Below the pieces are notes generated by a model. That model ran no database searches. It was not told the DNA's origin and saw only the letters and a program-made list of their open reading frames with translations. Shown here in pieces: positions 32,785 through 45,279 of a DNA stretch of 64,000 nt. Made by a program: the position numbers and the translations under genes. Source of the DNA: Tilletiopsis washingtonensis (Eukaryota > Basidiomycota > Exobasidiomycetes > Entylomatales); NCBI RefSeq assembly GCF_003144115.1, contig NW_020312001.1, forward strand, positions 408,845-472,844, in the 5' to 3' direction. The first letter of the stretch is position 1, and the number at the start of each line of letters is the position of its first letter.

Positions 32785-35700
32785 TCAGATCTGCGCGTAC
32801 GTGCCAGCCGGCGGCGCCTGCCCGCCCTCGTGGGCGCGGATGATGGGCCCTTGCTGCGGCACGCCGTGCGCGGCGCTCGAGCTGCCCTGCAGGTCGCGCG
32901 CCGTGACGTCGCGGGGCGTCTGCGTGGCCTTGCGCAGCAGCTCGCTGACGGCAGCGAGTTGCCGCTGCACGGCGAGGCGGTCGGCGTAGAGCTGCAGGGC
33001 GGCTGTCAGCTGGTGGTACGGGAGGACGGACGCGGAGTCTGCTCACCTGCTTGCGTCCTGCCTCCACGGAGCGGCGCTCGGCCTCGAGCAGGCTCTCGAG
33101 CTCCTCGAACTGCGCCATCTTGATCTCCATCTTGCGCATCTGCGCCTCGATGACCTGGCTCACGAGGCGCTGGCACTCGCGCTCCTCGAAGGTGGCAAGC
33201 ACGTGCGCCTTGGCCGCGGCCGCACCCAGCGCCACGGCGGCGGCCTTTTCGACGGCGTTGCGCGGCACCGTCTCCGGGTCGCGAGGCGTGGCCGGCTTGC
33301 CGTTCGCCGGTGCTTCTGATGTGGACGGCTCTGCCGCGCTGGCGCCCTCCGTCGGTGTCTCGGGCTCCTTCGCCTTGTCGACGTCCATAGCGTCGGCAGC
33401 AGTCGCCTCGGCGTCAGTGGCAGCAGACGCGTCGCCGTCCTTGGCCTTGCTCGGCGACTCGGCCTCCTTTGCCTTCTCAGCGGCATCTTTCCGGGCGATG
33501 CGGCGACGCATGCCTTCTGTGAGCTCGCCGAGGGCGCTCTGCGCCGCCGCAGCTGCTACGGCCGGAGAGACAGCGCTGGCGAGGAACGCCACGACGCTCA
33601 TGACCGGGTTGTCCGTCTGCGCAAAGGGGATCGCGGCGTTCTTGAGGTCGCGCACATACTGCAGCGGTCCCAGGTCGCTCTGCTTGACATCGCCGTTTGC
33701 AGCACCGTTCGAGCCTTCTGCGGCAGCCGGCACGCTGCCGTTCGTGCGCGGCGCGCCGCCGTCGAGGTAAGGGTCCTCGATGGGCATCTGCAGGAAGCGC
33801 GTGATGCACTGCTCACGGCTGCGCGTGCCGACGTGGTTGGCGACCTGCGCCCAGTCGTCGTCGAACATCTCGAGGCCCTCAAGCAGACGCAGCATCTCTG
33901 CGTCGCTCCAGTCGTCCTCGCTCGGCGCGCCGCCCTGCTTGAAGGCCGTGTCGTCGACGCGCACGAAGTCGCCGCTGTACATCGACGACGGGAAGCGGCC
34001 CTCGAGGTAGCAGCTCGAGCACAGCACGTAGCCACCGGCACCTGGGCCGCGCGACGGCGCGTGGACGCTGTGGTAGCGCGTGCGCGTGCAGTCGGTGCCG
34101 CACGTGTCGCACGAGTAGGAAGGCGCAGCGCCGGCGCCGGCACGCACAGCCGCGTCAGCCGCAGCTGCGAGTGACGAAGCCGCGGGGCCATCGACCGGCG
34201 TCGAGCTCTTCATCGTCGACTGGTAGACGTTGCGGCGGAGCTCGGTGACGAGGTCCGGCGCGCCTGCGCCCGCCGCCGAGGTGCCCGCGTGCGAGCCCTC
34301 TCCGCGCGGCACGCCAGACAGGGCGGCGCCGCTCGGCTGCTGGTAGGGCCGCGTGCCCGGGTGCAGAGGCTGGAGGCCCCGCGGCGTGTCCACAGTGATG
34401 CGGAAATGGCCAGTGAAAGGGGGGCCGAGCGTGGCGGGCCGGCTCTCCGGGTCGACCTGGTAGTTGATGAGGCCCCACTGCTCGAGGAAAGCGTGCACGC
34501 GCATGATCGCGCACACGTCGCCGGCCAGGTTGCGCCGGCAGGCGGTGAAGGTCAGGTACTCGCTCGGGTTCAGGCGGTACGTGTTGATCATGAAGTCGCG
34601 ATAGTCGCGGTAGATCGTCGGCGTCTTGGAGCGGTTCTTGCCGTTAAAGAACTCAGGCAGGCTGCGCTTCTCGATGGCATTGATGCCCGAGAAGGCGAAC
34701 CACGTCGAGTAGGACGGGATGATGACCTCCTGCGTCTGCTCGGCCAGGTACTTGCGCGCAAGATTCTCGGCGACCTGGCGCTGATGGTTGCGCAGCGCCG
34801 CGTCGCCCTCGGCACTGGCAGTGACGTCGATGGCAGGCGTGGCGACGCCAGACTCGGCCGCAGCGCCAGCGTCGGCTGGACGCGCTGATGCGCCGGCATC
34901 CGCCATGCTCACGTCTCCGTCGCCCGACGTGGGCGCGGGTGCAGCCTGGCCGACGACCCTGACAGGAGCCGGCTCATCGTCCGTGCGCGATGGCTCCGCC
35001 TCCGGCGGCAGGTTGCCGATGGCGCCGCCAGCGACCGGGTGCACCTCGTAGTTCTTGCCCGGCGGCGGGCCGTTTGACCCGGACAGGTCGACTGCCACGG
35101 CGCCGCTCGGCCGCGCTGCGACGAAGAGCTTGATGCGCTTTCCGCCGCCGCCGGCCGGTGCCTCTGGGTCGTCTTCGCCGCTGGGCACGGTGACCTCCTC
35201 TGGCAGACCGCGCTTGCGCGAGGTGCGCGCCGCGGAGCCCTCCGTCTTCTCGGCTGCGTCCGCCGCCGAGGCCGTCTCGCTCTGCGCCGCGTCGGTCTCC
35301 TCCTTCTCGTAGTCCTCCTCGTTCATCAGCTCGTTGTAGCGCAGCGCCTCGGTCAGCCACTTGCTGCCGACGACCCAGGCTGAGCCCTTGGGCGTCGGCT
35401 CGGGCTCGGGCGAGGAGAAGTCCTGCGCGGGCAGCCAAGCGTCGTACGAGTCGGGCCGGTACCAGACGTGGATGAGCGCCAGCGACGCGCCGCTGGAGAG
35501 CTGCATGCGCGCAAGCGTGCGGAAGTACTCGGACGGCGCCTCGCCGCCCGGAGCCGGCGACTGGCGCGGCGACTCGGGCGAGGAGAACAGAACGTGCGTG
35601 GCAGCGGCGGCGTCCTTGGTCCACTCGCCTGCAGCACAGCCCACAATCAGCTCCAGCGCGTGTGAGTCAGGTTGCAGTCCACTCACAATCCAGCGCCGCA

Positions 35701-36230
35701 GCTGCTTTCCGGTATGTGTCCACCTCTGCCTCAGTCACGTCTGCACCAGCGGCAATGATCGTCTTCTTCAGGTGGCCCTTCTGCCGCAGTGCCGCGCGAG
35801 CGTCGACGATGAGCTGCCGGAACGCGGGCTCGTGGGCCGCGTCGTCGACATTCCAGGCGGGCAGGGCGGCACGGGCAGCACCGCCGATGACAGCCTCGAG
35901 CAGCGTGGCCAGCGCGCCGTCGGCGGCCGGCGGCGTCGACATGGCGAGAAAGGAGGCGCCGGGCAGGAAGACGTTGGCGGGGATGCGCGGCGGGTGCGGT
36001 GCGGCCGTGCGCGGCGCCTCGGGGCCGAGCACGCGGTGCTGGAAGCGCTGCACGTCGAACGCCACGTCGGCGAGCACGGCGGGCGAGAGCTGCGCCGCGC
36101 CGTGCGGCAGCACGAGCGTCACGCCGGCGAGCGCAGCGCTGAGCGGCGCCACGAGCGGCGCCAGGTTGGCATGCACCGCGGCATCGCGCCAGAGGGCCGC
36201 GTCCGGCTCGCCGGTCACGCCGAGGCTCAT
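32785..36230 (-). CDS. SWI/SNF-RSC subunit, Swi3/Rsc8/SMARCC type
   Basis: Three exons (35687-36230, 33047-35628, 32785-32991) give 1110 residues, close to human SMARCC1 and longer than yeast Rsc8. Such subunits scaffold ATP-dependent chromatin remodellers in the nucleus. In order: an N-terminal module (1-~280) that continues from EWTKDAAAATHVLFSS to WVVGSKWLTEAL; the SWIRM domain (about 480-575) with IIPSYSTWFAFSGINAIEKR and YLTFTACRRNLAGDVC; a ZZ-type finger (about 684-735) with CDTCGTDC and LCSSCYLEG; a SANT domain (about 750-800) with WSDAEMLRLLEGLEMFDDDW; and a C-terminal coiled coil (about 990-1065) with EERECQRLVSQVIEAQMRKM. Acidic and Ala/Glu-rich linkers separate them. It is tail-to-tail with VPS27, 98 bp between stops. 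Confidence 0.93.
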
Positions 36231-38302
36231 GGCGGGCGGTGGGTTGCGCAGGGCGGGGCGGCCGGCGGCGAGTGCCTGCGCGAGTGTGGTGCGAGGCGGC
36301 GTAGGCTGAGGGTGCACGGAGCGGCCTGCTGCGCAGTGACGAGTGGAGAGGGAGAGGGGAGGACGAGAAGATGCGAGCCGGCCGCCAGGCACGCGCCCCG
36401 CCTGCGCGACGCGTCCCAGGTGCCGCGACGAGACGGCGGCTGGGAGCAGCAGCGGCCGGTCACGTGCACCGCTGCTCCAGGCCGCTCTGCCGTCCTTCAT
36501 ACTCGAGCAGCGCCCACACCTTCGTTGAACCAACAGAGGCTCAGGAGCTGACGGTCCGTGCACGACAGGTGCTGAGGTCCATCTCAGCGCGCATTCTCTC
36601 CGGCGCTCGTGACGGGTCGCGGAAGTAAGGGCAAATTGAAAGTCGCTCGCGCGGCGTGGGCCAGCGAGAGCCGCTGCTGCCCTCGAGCCTCGTCGCTGCG
36701 AGATGCGCATCGACCACACCATCAAGATCCGGCGTCCGAGCGGTCCAGAGCAGACGCTCAAGAGGCGCATGATCAACTGTCATGCTTGGCGCAGGGTCTT
36801 CGACGCTCTCGGGCGCGCACGAGGCCGGGCTCGCGAAAGCGGAGCGACGCCCAGATCTTGAGCTGTCACGCCGGACCCGCTCCCGGCTCTCGACGCAGTT
36901 GGCAGCTGGCAGGTGAGATCTGCTCCAGCTCGAGCAGGCGCTGATGCGCATCCGAGAGCTGCGAGCTGCCCCACTGTGCGACTGCAACGCCAAGCACGCG
37001 GGACGGCGGGGTGTGGCAGGACGGCGCGGCTCTGCGCTGAGACCTCTGGCCTTGGACCCTGCACTGCGCTGCTGCGTCTGGCCGACGACAACGCCCGAGC
37101 GCCTCCATCGCGACCTCGTGCGGTGCCTGCGCCTGCTGCCGCACGATCTCGCTCCCACGATCCATGCGTTGCTTGGCCGGCCGATGTCGCGCTTCGTCGT
37201 GCTGAGATGCACGCCGCAGACGTTCGGCGCTCGACCTCGAGCCGGGCACGGGATCCCGCGTCTCTGCGCGACGGCACCACGCGGGGAGCGATCGGGTGCT
37301 TCGTGCTGCACAGGCGACACGCCCGTGCCGCGGCGGAGGCGCAGAACGAAGAAGGAATCTGCAGCGCCCAGCAGCGATCATGCATGATGAGGCCAGAGAG
37401 CAGCTTGCCGCCTCGCCGGCGCCGCACCTCTCGCCTCGTTCTCTCAGCTGACGCTGGTCGTTCGGAGCGATGCGCCCGCGCCGCAGCCCCAGCATCAAGA
37501 CGTTGTGACCGCCAAGAGACGCCGCAAGAGTGGGGAAAGGGCGGGCGTGGGTGGGGGTGTTTGGGCGTGCTGCCGCTTGCTCTGCGCGCACTCGACTGCA
37601 GCTGCATCTGCGGGCGGCGCGGCTGCCGGCGGCCCGCGGCGTGCGCGGCACTAGCCCAGCAGCGGCGTGCGACGTGCGGCGTGCGGCGTGGCGCGAGATG
37701 CGCTGTCTCGGCGGGCAGGCGAAGCGCATCTCGCTCGCGCCTGTCCGCCGCTTGCTGCTGTGCGCTTTGGCCTGCCCTGGTATGGGCCGATCAGGAGCAA
37801 GTGCGGCCGTCGGGCGCAGCATCACCGAGAGAGGGGCCAAAGTGCGCAAAGCATGCATTTTTGGCACCAGGCTCAGAGGAGAGAGAGGGGGGAGAGGAGC
37901 CGACCGCGGAGCTGCGCGGCGGAGGTGCTGACCATCACGCGGTGCGGTGCCTGGCCGCGCTAAACCGCCTTCCCGGCGGCCCGCGGCGGGTGCAGCGCTG
38001 CATCTTGCTTTGCGGCGTGTGCTGCTCGCCTGCCGCTGCTGCACCCTGCTGCGCTGCCCGCCAAGCGAGGCACCTCAAAGATGCGGCCACCCGTCCGGCC
38101 GCTGCCCGTTGCACCCTCCTGCTCTGCACCCTCACCCTCACCCTCACTCCACCCCACTCCTCGTCGAGCCTCGCACCCCCACACACGCCGCGCCGCGTGC
38201 TCCTCACTCCCTCCTGGTTCCGCCTCGCCTTGCCCTGCCATCCCTTAGACGCCCGCGCGTGCACTGCTGGACCCGCCTAGCCCCCACACCCATCCCTCCG
38301 CC
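36231..38302. other. 2-kb divergent intergenic region, Swi3-type / GH5
   Basis: No gene is recognisable. The open frames overlap in many phases and lack motifs. A (CACCCT)n tract sits just upstream of the glucanase gene. The region probably contains the regulatory DNA of the glucanase. Confidence 0.5.
38127..38146 (+). repeat. Short CACCCT tandem repeat
   Basis: Three perfect copies of ACCCTC stand 160-175 bp upstream of the GH5 start, within a C-rich leader. It may be a binding platform or simply leader composition. Confidence 0.6.
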
Positions 38303-40271
38303 ATGCAGCCGCAGTCCTACAACATGCAGCCGCGGCCACACACGCCCGTCGGCGGCTCGTACGATGCGTACGCCCCGCGCGGCGCGCCCGGCACGCCCGG
38401 CACCTTTGCCAGCGACGCCGGCGCCAAGCGCCACAGCGACGTGCCCAGCACGTACTTCTTCAACAAGGAGGGCGGCCCGGCAGCACTGGCAGTGAGTGTG
38501 GCTGCAGCGCACGCTCGGCCGCGGCGCATCGCTCACCCCTTCGCTCCAGGCCAGCGATACCGGTGCCATGGCACCCGTCAAGGCGCGCGGCGGCCCGCTC
38601 GGCTTCGTGCGCCGGCGGCCAGTCCTCACTGGCCTGCTCGTGCTGCTCCTCGTGGCCATCGGCGTCGGCGCGGGTGTGGGCGCGAGCATGGCCATGAAGT
38701 CTTCCTCGTCGCCCGCCAACGCCAGCGCGGCCAACGAGGGCTCGAAGAACTCCGGCGCCGGCACGCACACTGGCGGCTCCACGGAGAGCCCCAGCAGCGG
38801 CAACACCACGAGCAGCACCAACACGACCGCCGCCGCGCCCGCCTTTACGCCGTTCGAGCAGTGGAGCTTCACGGACCCGAACAAGAAGATGTTCGGCGTG
38901 TCGCTCGGCAACTGGCTCGTGCTGGAGCGCTGGATGAACGAGGACTGGATGATCCAGCAGGGCGGCGACAACGCCGTCGACGAGTGGACGCTCACGCAGA
39001 TTCTCGGCAACAAGGCCCAGGACGTGCTGTCGGCGCACTGGGACTCGTGGGTCACCGAGGCCGAGCTGGACAAGCTGCAGGCCGTCGGCATCAACTACAT
39101 CCGCATTCCCGTCGGCTACTGGGTGAGTGTGCGGTGGCGTGCCGTGCTGTGCGCCGGCGTGCTGACGCGCTGCGCAGGCCTTCATTCCCGCCGCCAACGG
39201 CGAGCCGTACCTGGCGATGGCGGGCCAGAAGGAGCAGATGGACAAGGTGCTCGGCTGGATGTCGACGCGCGGCATGTACGCCATGATCGACCTGCACGGC
39301 ATGCCCGGCTCGCAGAACGGCGACCAGTCGTGCGGCCACACCACCGACACGATCAACTGGTTCAGCAGCTACAACCAGGGCCTCTCGGACCAGACCGTCG
39401 ACGCCGTCATTGCGTGGATCAACCAGAACAAGTACAAGTCGCTCATCTCGTCGGTCGGCGTCGTCAACGAGCCGCGGCCGAACGGCAACAGCGGCCGTCT
39501 CGCAACCCTGACGGTGAGCAGCGCGACGCGGCGCCTGTGCGCGGCCTTGGCTGACCTCCGCCGCAGTCCTTCTACGAGCGCAGCTACGAGAAGCTCAAGT
39601 CCAACAACCTCACCATGTTCTTCCACCACGGCTTCATCACCGGCGGCTCGCCGCTCGACTACTGGCGCGACTTTGCGACGGGCAAGGACCCCAACTACCT
39701 CGTGTACGAGGACCACCCGTACCCCGGCTACTTCCCGCTCAACACGGACCAGGACAACATGATCAGCCGGTGAGCCGCACGCCTGCCTCATGCCGTGTGC
39801 CTGTCCTGACCCCCTCTGCTCTTCAGCGTCTGCCAGCTGGCGCAGAACGCCGTCGGCTTCCCGATCCCGATGGCCATCACCGAGTGGAGCGCCGTCAACG
39901 GCGGCGGCACCTTTGCCTTCACGAAGCAGTACTACAACACGCAGGTCTCGGCGTGGGCGTGGTCGGCGGGCTCGGTGTTCTGGTCCTTCAAGCTCATGCA
40001 CAGCAGCACCAAGGTGCTCGCCGTCGCCGACTACCTGCAGGACCAGTACTCGATGCTCACGATGATCGACCAGGGCGTCATCACGGCGCCCGCCGCCGGC
40101 CAGTCGGCGTTCGACGGCATCAAGGCGCTGCCGAACCAGCAGTGCGGCAACATCCCCACGCCGCGCTGGACGAACCCGTCGCGCCAGACGGCCGGCTACC
40201 AGGGCCGGCGACGCGACGTCGCCGCCGCCGACGGCCTCGTGCGCCGCACGCGCTCCAAGCGTGCGCTTTGA
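38303..40271 (+). CDS. Membrane-anchored exo-1,3-beta-glucanase, GH5 (ExgD-like)
   Basis: Five exons (38303-38491, 38550-39122, 39178-39513, 39567-39769, 39827-40271) give 581 residues. Enzymes of this kind trim beta-1,3-glucan in the cell wall. A cytosolic tail of ~85 residues is followed by RRR and one hydrophobic helix (PVLTGLLVLLLVAIGVGAG), so it is a type II membrane protein with a Ser/Thr-rich stalk. The GH5 barrel starts at FGVSLGNWLVLERWM; INYIRIPVGYW, IDLHGMPGSQNG, the acid/base Glu in VGVVNEPRP (about 349) and the nucleophile Glu in AITEWSAV (about 451) are all present. All joins keep phase. The end is basic (RRTRSKRAL). Its best relatives should be fungal ExgD-type glucan 1,3-beta-glucosidases. 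Confidence 0.93.
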
Positions 40272-41683
40272 GCGTGCCGTCGCTTGCCTCGCTTCCTCTC
40301 CTGCCTCGGCTGCCCGGGCAGCGTCTTACTCTCGTTCCGGCTTCGCCTTCGGCCTTGTACGCCTCATCGTATTACCACCCCACCCACATTCGTTCTGCTG
40401 CCTCGCGCCTCTACTCACACTCACACGCTGCTCCCGACCAAATGGCCATACCTGTACACACCTGCGCGGCATGAGGCGGGAGGGCGGTCCGAAGCTGCTG
40501 CGGAGGCAGAGCCCCTATTCCCAGCGGTGCATGTGCACCCGCTCGCTCTTGCCGCAGGCGGCTCTGTGCTCGTCCTTGCTTGCCGCAGCGCGGCAGCGGC
40601 TACGAGCGGCCAAGGCGTCCCACGCACGCGTGGCCGTTGCCGGGCGCCTTGCATGCGCATGGCGGAGGCCTTTTCCTCCCCGCCGCACGCCCTCAAAATA
40701 CGTGTGCTGCTGAGCCACTTCCCAGCATGCAGCAGCATCACGCTCATCAGAGACGCCAGCCTCAGGCCGTTGACGAGGGAGTCTCCATGGGCTCTGAAGG
40801 CTAGACGCCGACGCGACGGTACGGAGCGGCCCCTCGGGCCTCGCGCCTCGTCCCTACAAGCTCACGGAGGCGCTCCTATCCATCTTTCTCTCGAGCCGAA
40901 TGAGCGAGGGGCGCAATCTGGCCCTTGCGATTCATGTGACATCCGGGCCTGCACTGAACCGAGCGATGGCACATGGAACGAGTGCACTGCCGGCGGCGGT
41001 AGGCGGCGGCGCGAGCCGGTGCGCTGGGCGTGCCGTGTGCCGCTGCCGCTGCGGCGGCGAGCAGAAGGAAGCGGCCCGCTTCTACCAGCGACAGCTGCAG
41101 GCTGCAACTGCATCCGCTGCCGAGCGCCCATATCGCACGCTGCAGCGCTGCAGATGAGAGCTTGTGCGGCTGGAGCGTGCGAGCCGCAACGGACGCTGCT
41201 CCTCTCGAAGAGGCAGGCACGCCGCGTTGTCAGGGCGACGGGCGCTTCCGCCGCTTGCCCCTCACCATCACACACCTCTGCTGCCGCACTCTTACCTGGC
41301 CACTCCGTCTTTCTGACCACCATCGTCGACCACGCTCGGAACCTCCAATACGCCCGTCACTCTCTCTCTTCACTCCGCGTCATCTGCTCGCTCGTCGTTG
41401 CCGCTCGCATCGCCGGCCAAACGCGCGCGCGTGCCGCAACGCGCACTCCACACGCACGCGTCAGGGCCGCTGCTGCCGCTGCCTGCTCCTGCTCGACTCG
41501 AGTCTGACTGCTCTTGCTGCCGGTGTTGCACTCGCGGCGGCTGTGCATCCTTGTCCGCGACCAGCAGCTCGCCGACGAGCGCCACCCTCTCGCCCGCGCA
41601 TCTTGCACTGCAGCACCGTCTCCGATCCCAGCATTGGCTGATCTGCCCGCTCATCAGCGCTGGCTGGACCTGCCAGCTCGCGC
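40272..41683. other. 1.4-kb intergenic region
   Basis: Holds the 3' UTR of the glucanase gene and the promoter of the RhoGAP gene. No frame in it has a recognised domain. From about 41250 the plus strand becomes C/T-rich, consistent with a leader. Confidence 0.5.
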
Positions 41684-44600
41684 ATGGCGGCCGTCGCCAT
41701 GGGCGTCGCCGCTCCGTCCATGCCCACGCCTCTCTCGCCTCGACCACAGCAGACGCGCGCTCGCACCACCAGCAGTCATGGCAGCGCGGCCACGCCCGTC
41801 TCTCCGGCACCATCGGCGGCACGGCTTGCTGGCGGCAGCAGTCCCGCATGTGTGCAGAGCGGCACCTCGGCGGGCGCTCAGCTGAGTGCGCCGGCGGCGC
41901 AGCTGCTGCTCACGCCGCGCCTCGGACCCGATACCCGCTTGACGCCGCAGACCTCTGCCGACACGCTCGTCAGCGCACCTGCGTCGTCCGGTAACAAGAC
42001 GCCGCCGCTGCGCAGGCGCAGCGGCTCGGACTCGCTCGCAGACATCTCTGCCTCCTACTCGTTCTACTCTGATGACGAGGAGCGCCTGACGGAGAGCTAT
42101 GCCGAAAGCATGCGTCCGCGTCAGCTCGGAAGCGACCACGAGGCCGTCTCGCTGCGCTCTTTCGGCGACGTCAGCTCAGCTCTCACATCCACTTCGACGT
42201 CCGGGCAGCTTTCAAGCGCGCACATCACGCCCTCTACCAGCGCCAGCTTTGTGGAGTCACCACCGCCAAAGGCCAGTAGCCTCGGCGTGCCAGAGCGTGC
42301 CGTACGCGAGCGCAGCATCTCGGCGACGGCACTCGTCGTGCATGCATCGGGCAGTTCGGAGCCGCTCGAAGAGCTCAGCTGCGGCGAGCCTGCAGTGCGC
42401 CGCTCGCGCAGTGCGACCGAGGGCTGGACCGGCACGACTGGCGATGACTCGTGGGGCGCTCACTTCTGGGTCATCATAGACCAGCCGGTGAGTGGGCCGG
42501 TATCAGCTTCGTGCGCAGCAGAGCTGACACAGACGCGGCACAGGGAGGCCGCTCCTTCTTTGCGAATCCTGAGACGGGCGAGTGCGCGTGGGTCGTGCCC
42601 GAAGGCACCATCGTCCTGCCGCCGAGCCCCGACGGCCAGTGGTGGGAGCTGTACGACGACGAGCGGCGACGGCCGTACTATTACCAGACGCACAGTAGAG
42701 AGACGTGCTGGGAGAGGCCAGAGGGCTTCGTCATTCCTCTCGCTACGATCCAAGCCTCGGCAGCCGGCAAGCGCTTCTCGCGTGCCGAGCTTGGCCAGGA
42801 GTCTATCGCGGCGCTGGCTGTGCTCTCGGACGCGGCAGTCGAGCAGCGCCTGCGAGGTCGCGGCTTCGAGACTACGACATCGCCGTCTAGCACGTCCATC
42901 GCCGTCAAGCACATCTCGCGCAGGCAGCCGCCACCTCCTTCTTTCAGCCCGAGTCCGAGCATGGCGAGCCGCTCCAGGTTCGCACCGCGCGGTCTCGCAT
43001 CAGACGGCGTGCGTGGCGCGGTCAGCGCCAATAGCGCCGGGTTCTCTCGCCGCCATCAGCGCAACAAGAAGGCGTTTGACGAGAGCTTCAGCTCAGGCCT
43101 GTCCACGATTCCGTCATCGGGCAATTTGAGCGGCTCTGGCAACTCCGCCAAGCTTGCGGCGCGCTTGGCCGCGGACCAGGAGCGCCGGCAACAGGCCAAG
43201 CGCGAAGGCGGACCCTCCGAGCAGGCCCGCATCTTCCGTCGCGAGAGAGATCCAGCCAAGCGTCGTGCAGCGACAGCGACGGGCGATACTGGGGCCGTTG
43301 CGACACGTCTGCTCGAGCAGAGCGCCGAGCGAACGGCGGAGGCTGAGACTCGACGTCTCTCGACCGGCGAACACCGGCTGCTTCCGGCAGTGTTGCGGCA
43401 AGACATCACGTCCTTTGAGGGCTTCGCTCGCAAGCGCTTTGCCACGCACCGCAAGGGTCCGTTTCGCATGCTGCGAGTCCCCGTGCAGAAGCTCGCGCGG
43501 TGGCAGCGCACGCCGATCTCTGCGCCTCTCCTCTCGCTCGAAAAGGCAGAGGAGCGCGCCGATGCCGTGCGCATCTTCAAGGTGATTCTGCGAGTCTGCG
43601 GCGATCGCGATGCGCCCGTCTTCTGGCCCAGCGTGCCTGAGCCGGCAGAGCTTGGCTATGGAACAGTGCCGAAGCGAGTTCCGGTGCTGAGCGGCGGCAG
43701 TCCTCTGCCCGACGGCTCGACGCTCGCCGGAGACAAGCTGCTGTGGAATCGTGCGGCTGCCATCTCGGCAGTCTCGCATCACGGCGTCTCGGAGTTCTGC
43801 GGGGCTGGCGTCGCGTCGACAGGGCCCGGAGGCAAGCGCATGATCCGCGCAGACATGAGCGGCCCTTCGGTGCGGGAAGAGCAGCGATGGCTGCTCGAGA
43901 AGGGCATCCTCTCAAGCCCGGCATTGCGCGACGAGGTCTACGTGCAGTGCCTCAAGCAGATGACCGACAACCCTGGGCGCGACTCTTTCGTGCTTGCCTG
44001 GCAGCTACTCGGCACGCTGCTCGTGTGCTTTCCGCCGTCGAAGGAAGTGCATGACCACGTGGATGCCTTCATCCGAGCCGCCATCTCGGCAGCGCCAGCC
44101 GAGGCTTCAAGCGCCGGCTGTGCCGCTGCGAACACACGCAGCGAGGACGACGCGACCATCATCGGCATCCTTGCGCGCCACGCGGCGTCAAGGCTAGCTT
44201 CGATCTGCCAGCGGGGTCCTCGTGGCCGCGTGCCGTCACTGGACGAAGTCGAGTACGCCATGGACGCGGCGTTTGCGCCGAGCGTCTTTGGCCAGAGCCT
44301 CGACATCGTCATGGACCGGCAGAAGGAGGCGTACCCAGACGTCCAAGTGCCTATCGCGCTCGTCTTCCTCTGCGACGGCTTGCTGGCACTCAATGCGCAC
44401 AAACGCGCAGGCCTCTTCCGACTCACAGCAGAGCCGGCACTCGTGACCACGTTGCGGCTGCGCCTGGACCGCGGGCACTATAGTCTCGATGGCTTGGTCG
44501 CAGAAGGCGAAGACGGCGAGACACTCTCTGCAGTCCTCGTCTCGACACTGAAGCTCTTCCTGCGAGAGCTCGACCCGCCATTGGTGCCCTCTGAAGCGTG

Positions 44601-45155
44601 AGTGTTGCTTGCCGCTGTCGCTGACCCATGGCTCATCTCCTTGACTGCAGCTACCAGACGGCGTTGGGCGCCTCGCACAATCCTGCACGAGTTGTCGAGC
44701 ACGTCCTGCGTCTGCCGTCGATCAACATCCGGTCTCTGGCCTACCTCATCAAGTGGCTGCAAGGCTTCTGTACTCCAAAGGTTGCTGCGGCTGCCGTCAT
44801 TACGCCCGAGGCGCTCGCCGCCGCTTTTGCGCCGAATCTTCTGCGCGACCCGCGCCCGAGTACCACGCTGGAAGAGGCGGCAGCGAACAGCAACCTCGAG
44901 GCGCGCTACGTCCTGACGCTGCTGCGGGACCTGCCCTGCCAAGCGCTGCTGCGCGGCAAGCTGGACGCCTCGACTCCGGCGCCTCAAACACATCCGACGA
45001 GCCAGGGCACATCCGCGCATCTCGAAGTCTCTCCGCATCTTCAGCAGAAGGGCAGCTTCGCCCGCTTGGCAAAGCTCGGCAGCCCCCATCTCGGCAAGCC
45101 AAAGAAGGGCTCGCGCGAGGCAGAGCGCGAGGCGCCGTATCTGCAAGGCCGCTGA
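41684..45155 (+). CDS. WW-WW-MyTH4-RhoGAP protein (ARHGAP39/Vilse-like)
   Basis: Three exons (41684-42487, 42544-44597, 44651-45155) give 1120 residues. RhoGAPs switch off Rho-type GTPases to shape actin and polarity. The first ~255 residues are Ser/Thr-rich and disordered. Two WW domains follow: one across the exon join (HFWVIIDQP-GGRSFFANPETG to AWVVP) and one with GQWWELYDDERRRPYYYQTH to CWERP. A MyTH4 domain (about 560-780) shows EERADAVRIFKVILRVCGD and SSPALRDEVYVQCLKQMTDN plus WQLLGTLLVCFPPS. The RhoGAP domain (about 846-1050) shows FGQSLDIVM, VPIALVFLCDGL, the arginine finger in GLFRLTAEPA, and LKLFLRELDPPLVP. The exon 1 acceptor at 42543 is chosen by the CTGAC branch and WW continuity. 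Which GTPase it acts on is unknown. Confidence 0.92.
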
Positions 45156-45279
45156 GTCTGGCCTCCACGTCACTTTATCCCGTCTCGGCGCTTCTTGGAT
45201 ATACCGTGCAATTGCTACCTGTGCTCTACACCATCTAATATGAAGCAGCATCACCAGGCGCTCGCTCGTGTGGCTCGGT

